Below are positions 13,414 through 14,065 of a DNA stretch of 14,065 nt, piece by piece. A program made the position numbers and the translations under genes. The stretch covers positions 1 through 14,065 of the forward strand of contig JAHRAM010000078.1 of NCBI GenBank assembly GCA_020027305.1, written 5' to 3'. The DNA comes from Acidimicrobiia bacterium. GTDB lineage: Bacteria; Actinomycetota; Acidimicrobiia; Acidimicrobiales; Hopanoidiivorantaceae. Positions within the stretch are counted from its first letter, which is position 1. Each line of letters opens with the position of its first letter. The notes under the pieces are model-generated. The model worked only from the letters and a program-made list of their open reading frames with translations. It did no database searches and was not told where the DNA came from.

Positions 13414-14065
13414 CATTTTTTACAGCCATCGCCGACATCTTCAAAGATTCTGCTACTTATGAAATCGCCATTCGTTTTTTTGCGGTGCTGGCATTTGCAG
13501 CCGTAGGGGAGTGGGTGGCACAAAAAGCTGGCACGATGAATATCTCGGTGGAGGCGATGATTTTGGGGGCAGCTTTTTCAGGCGCTGTTGGATACGATCT
13601 TACAAGCTCCACCATCGTGGGTCTTTTGTTTGCAGTGGGGGCAGGGTTAATCATTTCTGCCGTTCAGGCAAATATGAGCTATCGCCTCAATATAAATCAA
13701 TTCGTGACTGGTCTCACCCTCAATGTTTTGGTGCTTGCCCTTGTTGGGTTTTTGCTCGCCAGCTTAAAACCTGTCAGCAAAATTGCCACAGAGTGGAATA
13801 TCCCATTACTTTCAGATATTCCAGTGGTGGGCGGTGCTTTGTTCGGGCAAGCTTGGCCTATATATCTTTTGTTCCCACTCGTTTTTGTTGGCTGGTGGTT
13901 GCTTTATAAAACCCGCTGGGGTTTGGAAGCCCGTGCAGCAGGAGAGAACCCAGCGTCTGCAAAGGCTACAGCTGTGCCAGTGCTTAAACGCCAGCGCCAG
14001 GCAATTTATTTTTGTGGTATTGCTGCTGGGTTGTCTGGCGGATATTTGTTGCTGGGGCAAGTCGG
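13410..14065 (+). CDS. ABC importer permease 2 (YufQ/NupC-like), 3' end beyond the window
   Basis: The second permease of the BMP-type importer starts at the ATG in the ATGA overlap with permease 1 and stays open to the right edge, giving 218 codons of an expected 300 or so. The reading is MTFFTAIADIFKDS, then the family signature AVGEWVAQKAGTMNISVEAMI (normally close to GE---R-GV-N---EG-ML), then SYRLNINQFVTGLTLNVLVL, and a loop with TRWGLEARAAGENPASAKA, the conserved permease coupling motif. About six hydrophobic helices are visible. Together with the ATPase and permease 1 it forms the heterodimeric channel. No insert is seen in the visible part. Confidence 0.9.
   Translation, partial: MTFFTAIADIFKDSATYEIAIRFFAVLAFAAVGEWVAQKAGTMNISVEAMILGAAFSGAVGYDLTSSTIVGLLFAVGAGLIISAVQANMSYRLNINQFVTGLTLNVLVLALVGFLLASLKPVSKIATEWNIPLLSDIPVVGGALFGQAWPIYLLFPLVFVGWWLLYKTRWGLEARAAGENPASAKATAVPVLKRQRQAIYFCGIAAGLSGGYLLLGQV

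Overview
The window looks chromosomal and most likely comes from an actinobacterium, perhaps Acidimicrobiia-like, with an unusually A-rich genome. Three things point there. The glycosyltransferase carries the PimB'-type segment around FSMPCRTR and EGFGIVFMEA. A four-helix membrane protein ending in a GVWGAKY motif and a SRPBCC cyclase-like protein follow it, which is an actinobacterial gene neighbourhood. The epoxyqueuosine reductase has the actinobacterial-looking motifs DDNALVDRAAA and DARKCLAWLLQ. Placement below phylum is a guess, and the chorismate synthase is of the other (E. coli/cyanobacteria-like) subtype.

Layout. Left edge: a minus-strand fragment of methionyl-tRNA synthetase (1-126) that lacks its 5' half and runs into an 18-bp tandem array (115-222). 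A plus-strand block follows: queG (211-1821), a PimB'-like GT4 glycosyltransferase (1840-3045), a membrane protein (3150-3728), a SRPBCC protein (3709-4170), a ROK-type glucokinase (4189-5418) and, after a 139-bp leader, pfkA (5558-6595). Convergent to pfkA is a minus-strand pair: aroC (7970-6885) and a two-helix membrane protein (6875-6564) whose 3' end overlaps the end of pfkA. ribF (8048-8977) diverges from aroC. After a 226-bp leader with competing inverted repeats comes a BMP-type ABC importer: lipoprotein (9204-10379), two-domain ATPase (10434-12251), permease 1 (12226-13413) and permease 2 (13410 to beyond the right edge).

Function. The ROK kinase and PFK are consecutive glycolytic kinases (glucose to G6P, F6P to FBP). 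The glycosyltransferase and membrane protein suggest envelope glycolipid synthesis. QueG completes queuosine in tRNA, AroC makes chorismate and RibF makes FMN/FAD. The last four genes probably import nucleosides.

The most unusual feature is not one gene but a recurring pattern: conserved proteins carry lysine/asparagine/glycine/aspartate-rich inserts made of degenerate short tandem repeats. Inside coding regions the periods are 12, 15, 18 or 36 bp, all multiples of three. At gene boundaries and in a leader they are 16 and 17 bp. At least one array grades into the native conserved motif next to it, and the first lies on the breakpoint of the broken metG. This suggests an active tandem-duplication process filtered by reading-frame selection. 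I see no defence system, insertion sequence, CRISPR array or tRNA.
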